In this document: positions 5,918 through 8,144 of the stretch, in pieces
How the letters are laid out: each line of letters begins with the position of its first letter
Position numbering within the stretch: the first letter of the stretch is position 1
Source: an uncultured Candidatus Melainabacteria bacterium
GTDB taxonomy: Bacteria > Cyanobacteriota > Vampirovibrionia > Gastranaerophilales > Gastranaerophilaceae
Length of the DNA stretch: 8,144 bases
Assembly (NCBI GenBank): GCA_937898445.1
Contig: CALEJY010000249.1
Location: 1-8,144 of the forward strand
Direction: 5' to 3'
Position numbers and translations under genes: made by a program
Notes under the pieces: model-generated
What the model was told of the DNA's origin: nothing
What the model saw: the letters and a program-made list of their open reading frames with translations, nothing else
Database searches by the model: none

Positions 5918-6379
5918 ATGAAAACTTTTGAAGGGCAGTTAGTCGCAGGTAGTGAAAAATTTTGTATAATTTTATCAAGATTTAACGATTTTATCGGGTC
6001 AAAACTTTTGTCAGGAGCTATTGATGAGCTTAGACGACATGGTGTTGATGAAAATAATATTGATGTTGTAAGAGTTCCGGGTGCTTTTGAAATCCCTATT
6101 GCAGCTTTGAAATTTGCTAAAACCGGTAAATATAATGCAGTTATTACATTAGGTGCAGTGATTAAAGGCTCTACTTCTCACTACGACTATGTTTGTGCAG
6201 AAGTTTCTAAAGGTGTTGCACAAGTTAGCCTTCAAACAGAAGTTCCTGTAATATTTGGGGTTCTAACTACTGATAATATAGAACAAGCTATTGAAAGAGC
6301 AGGTACAAAGGCTGGTAATAAAGGCTCTGATGCTGCAAAAGCTGCTATTGAAATGGCAAATTTGTTAAAGTTAGTATAG
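5918..6379 (+). CDS. ribH: 6,7-dimethyl-8-ribityllumazine synthase
   Basis: Lumazine synthase condenses 5-amino-6-ribitylaminouracil with 3,4-dihydroxy-2-butanone 4-phosphate, the next-to-last step of riboflavin synthesis, in the cytosol. At 153 residues it has the usual family length. Motifs in order: SRFND (20-24), which starts the substrate pocket; VPGAFEIP (53-60); GAVIKGSTSHYDYVC (79-93) with the catalytic histidine H88 and the phosphate-binding GST; and GVLTTDNIEQAIERAGTKAG (114-133), nearly identical in most bacteria. The C-terminus AAIEMANLLKLV is also typical. The ATG has AAAGGAG 7 nt upstream. It has its own strong promoter and no other rib gene is adjacent, so the riboflavin pathway is apparently dispersed here. 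The enzyme normally forms pentamers or 60-subunit capsids; which form applies cannot be told from the sequence. Confidence 0.97.
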   Translation: MKTFEGQLVAGSEKFCIILSRFNDFIGSKLLSGAIDELRRHGVDENNIDVVRVPGAFEIPIAALKFAKTGKYNAVITLGAVIKGSTSHYDYVCAEVSKGVAQVSLQTEVPVIFGVLTTDNIEQAIERAGTKAGNKGSDAAKAAIEMANLLKLV

Positions 6380-6391
6380 TGTTATTATAAT
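6362..6391 (+). promoter_or_regulatory. Likely promoter for murQ-gpsA, overlapping the end of ribH
   Basis: TTGTTA (6362-6367), an 18-bp spacer and a perfect TATAAT (6386-6391) straddle the ribH stop codon. Predicted start is about 6398, with a leader of about 24 nt. AT-rich DNA can produce such matches by chance, but the position just ahead of murQ is apt. Confidence 0.6.
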
Positions 6392-6421
6392 AAAAGGGTT
6401 TTCCTTTTGTGGAGTGGAAAA

Positions 6422-7315
6422 ATGAGTGAAGTAATTACCGAGTACAGAAACGAAAATACGAAAGATATTGATATTCTTTCTACTGTTGAAATGGTTCAAA
6501 AAATGAATGAGGAAGACAAATTGGTTGCGCTTGCGGTCGAAGAAGAAACCGATCACATTGCTGAGGCAATTGATGTTATCGCAAAACAGTTTTTGAAAGG
6601 TGGAAGATTGTTCTATTTTGGAGCCGGAACATCAGGCAGACTTGGTATTTTAGATGCGTCAGAATGCCCTCCGACATTTAGTGTTTCACCGGATATGGTT
6701 CAAGGTATTATTGCCGGTGGTGACAGTGCTTTTAGAACTGCGGTTGAAGGCGCAGAAGACAATTTTGATTTGGGTTATAAAGATGCAGAAGTTTTGACAG
6801 AAAATGATGTTGCGGTTGTTATTTCTGCTAGTGGAAACCCAAAATATTTGTTAGGAGTTTTGCAAAGAGCAGAAGATGTTAATTGTAAAACTATCGGCAT
6901 TACTTGCAATTCAAAAGGAAAAATTGCAGAAGAAGCAGGACTTGTTATTTGTGCAGAAGTTGGACCGGAAGTTATTGCGGGTTCATCAAGATTGAAAGCA
7001 GGTACTGCAACAAAAATGATTTTGAATATGCTTACAACAGGTTCAATGATAAAGATTGGTAAAACTTATGAAAACTTTATGATTGACTTGAAAGCAACAA
7101 ACGAAAAACTTAAAGACAGAGCAATAAGAATTGTTGCTGAAATTGCTGCAACTCCTCACAGTACAGCACTTGCAACATTGTTGAAATGCGACTGGGAGAT
7201 AAAAACGGCAATTGTTTCAATTCTTATGAAAATAGAACCCGACAAAGCAAGATTGGAATTGAAAAAACATGGCGGTGTTCTTCGTAAATTATTAAAAACT
7301 TATCAGACGGTATAA
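6422..7315 (+). CDS. murQ: N-acetylmuramic acid 6-phosphate etherase
   Basis: MurQ cleaves the lactyl ether of MurNAc 6-phosphate, giving GlcNAc 6-phosphate and D-lactate. This lets cells recycle or consume peptidoglycan sugar. It is a cytosolic SIS-domain enzyme. The 297 residues match the family's usual length of about 300. Seen in order: GRLFYFGAGTSGRLGILDAS (61-80) with the sugar-phosphate loop; ECPPTF with E81; IIAGG (96-100); AVEGAED with E112; GPEVIAGSSRLKAGTATK (181-198), the family signature; and ATNEKL (225-230). E81 and E112 correspond to the catalytic pair Glu83/Glu114 of E. coli MurQ and keep the same 31-residue spacing. One departure is SASGNPKYL (135-143), where most MurQ proteins have ASGRTPYV. 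The ATG at 6422 has GGAG 7 nt upstream (6411-6414); an in-frame TTG at 6407 has no comparable site. No murP, anmK or nagA is in view. gpsA follows 10 nt after the stop. Confidence 0.95.
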   Translation: MSEVITEYRNENTKDIDILSTVEMVQKMNEEDKLVALAVEEETDHIAEAIDVIAKQFLKGGRLFYFGAGTSGRLGILDASECPPTFSVSPDMVQGIIAGGDSAFRTAVEGAEDNFDLGYKDAEVLTENDVAVVISASGNPKYLLGVLQRAEDVNCKTIGITCNSKGKIAEEAGLVICAEVGPEVIAGSSRLKAGTATKMILNMLTTGSMIKIGKTYENFMIDLKATNEKLKDRAIRIVAEIAATPHSTALATLLKCDWEIKTAIVSILMKIEPDKARLELKKHGGVLRKLLKTYQTV

Positions 7316-7320
7316 AGGAG
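7314..7320 (+). promoter_or_regulatory. Shine-Dalgarno site of gpsA overlapping the murQ stop
   Basis: AAAGGAG begins within the murQ TAA stop (7313-7315) and lies 5 nt before the gpsA ATG. The overlap indicates that murQ and gpsA share a transcript and may be translationally coupled. Confidence 0.8.
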
Positions 7321-7325
7321 AGATT

Positions 7326-8144
7326 ATGAAATTAACAGTTCTTGGAGCAGGATGTTGGGGGTTGACTTTAGCTTGGCTTTTAACAAACAATTTTGAAGAA
7401 ATAACTGTCTGGGGCAGAGAACAAGATATCTCAGATGATTTAAGAATAAATAAACATACTTCAAAACCTCTTGAAGTACAATTGGATAAAAAAGTAGAAA
7501 TTTCGTCAAACTTGAAAGAGGCAATTTCAGGTGCAGATATAATTTTGTCAGTTATTGCAACATCAGGAACTCGTGACGTTTGCGAAAAATTGAAAGAAGC
7601 AGGAATTAAATCAGAACAAATTTTGGTAAACGCATCAAAAGGTATTGAAGTTCCTTCTTTGATGAGAATGTCAGAAGTTATTAAAGATGTTTTGCCTGAA
7701 CAAAAACTTGCAATTCTTTCCGGTCCAACACTTGCAAAAGAAGTTTTGGCAGGTTTGCCAACCGCAGCATCTGTTGCTTGTGAAGATATAAAAGTTGCTG
7801 AATTTGTTCAAAAAGCAATGAACGTTCCTTCAAAATTCAGACTTTATACAAACACTGATGTTATCGGTGTAGAACTCGGTGGTTCGTTGAAAAACGTAAT
7901 TGCGATTGCATCAGGTTTCGCTCATACTATGGGATTGGGCGACAACTGCGCAGGAACTCTTTTGACAAGAGGTATGGCGGAAATCGTTCGTGTAAGTATC
8001 AATTTGGGTGCAAATCCTTCAACTTTGTATGGTTTATCAGGAATGGGCGATTTGATTGCGACTTGTTCTAGCCCTATGTCAAGAAACTATACAGTTGGTT
8101 CAATGCTTGCCAGAGGTAAAAAAATTGATGATATTTTAAGAGAT
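7326..8144 (+). CDS. gpsA: Glycerol-3-phosphate dehydrogenase [NAD(P)+], 3' end cut by the window
   Basis: GpsA reduces dihydroxyacetone phosphate to sn-glycerol 3-phosphate, the backbone of phospholipids, in the cytosol. The first 273 residues are visible and the frame is still open at the window end; the family runs to about 330 residues. Seen: an N-terminal Rossmann dinucleotide loop LGAGCWG (6-12); VNASKGIE (101-108) with the conserved lysine K105; LSGPTLAKEV (131-140), close to the usual LSGPSFA-x-E; GVELGGSLKNVIAIASG (181-197) with the catalytic lysine K189; GDNCAGTLLTRGMAEIVR (205-222); and LSGMGDLIATCSSPMSRNY (237-255). The ATG has AAAGGAG 5 nt upstream. It follows murQ by 10 nt and so is probably in the same operon. 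The two enzymes share no pathway, although both serve the cell envelope. The identification is secure despite the truncation. Confidence 0.96.
   Translation, partial: MKLTVLGAGCWGLTLAWLLTNNFEEITVWGREQDISDDLRINKHTSKPLEVQLDKKVEISSNLKEAISGADIILSVIATSGTRDVCEKLKEAGIKSEQILVNASKGIEVPSLMRMSEVIKDVLPEQKLAILSGPTLAKEVLAGLPTAASVACEDIKVAEFVQKAMNVPSKFRLYTNTDVIGVELGGSLKNVIAIASGFAHTMGLGDNCAGTLLTRGMAEIVRVSINLGANPSTLYGLSGMGDLIATCSSPMSRNYTVGSMLARGKKIDDILRD

Noticed and set aside
6392..6408. AAAAGG/CCTTTT hairpin after ribH as a terminator
   Set aside because: The stem has just two GC pairs and is followed by GTGG and not by Ts. It sits at the predicted murQ transcription start, so a functional terminator is unlikely.
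6407..6421. TTG start for murQ five codons upstream
   Set aside because: The ATG at 6422 has GGAG at good spacing, and the protein from that ATG aligns with normal MurQ N-termini; the TTG would overlap the Shine-Dalgarno site.
1..8144. Mobile element, CRISPR array, tRNA, rRNA or defence module
   Set aside because: No transposase, terminal repeats, spaced direct repeats, tRNA-like cloverleaf or toxin-antitoxin-like pair could be read on either strand; the genes are housekeeping with uniform codon use.

Overview
The window reads as ordinary chromosomal DNA from an AT-rich bacterium, with every gene on the + strand. The strongest taxonomic clue is the RNA polymerase beta' subunit. It is split into rpoC1 (gamma) and rpoC2 (beta'), and a very long insertion sits inside the trigger loop of RpoC2. 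That arrangement is known from Cyanobacteria and plastids. No photosynthesis gene is visible and the base composition is low in G+C, so a non-photosynthetic relative of Cyanobacteria (Vampirovibrionia/Melainabacteria, for example a gut Gastranaerophilales) is my best inference. An AT-rich cyanobacterium is not excluded.

Layout. (1) Positions 2-391 hold the 3' end of rpoC1, including the catalytic NADFDGD motif. A strong GAAA-loop hairpin lies in the 76-nt gap, followed by complete rpoC2 (468-4331) and a clear intrinsic terminator (4348-4381). This is the tail of the rpoB-rpoC1-rpoC2 transcription unit. (2) Positions 4382-4748 carry a 54-codon gene of unknown function with its own Shine-Dalgarno site. 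(3) Positions 4749-5840 hold a membrane-anchored thioredoxin-like protein and a CcdA-type membrane thiol transporter, directly abutting. Together they resemble the gamma and beta parts of DsbD and should carry reducing power across the membrane. (4) Positions 5918-6379 hold ribH (lumazine synthase) behind a near-consensus promoter. (5) Positions 6422-8144 hold murQ (MurNAc-6-phosphate etherase, cell-wall sugar recycling) and gpsA (glycerol-3-phosphate dehydrogenase, phospholipid precursor), 10 nt apart. gpsA runs off the window end.

The genes are mostly housekeeping: transcription, envelope redox, riboflavin synthesis, peptidoglycan recycling and phospholipid synthesis. I see no mobile element, CRISPR array, tRNA, rRNA, riboswitch or defence system, and nothing that I can call a new system. 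The most notable observations are the repeat-rich RpoC2 insertion, the hairpin at the rpoC1/rpoC2 junction, the unannotated 54-aa Cys/His-containing protein, and a recurring promoter layout in which the -10 box lies 19-20 nt from the start codon, so that predicted mRNA leaders consist of little more than the Shine-Dalgarno site.
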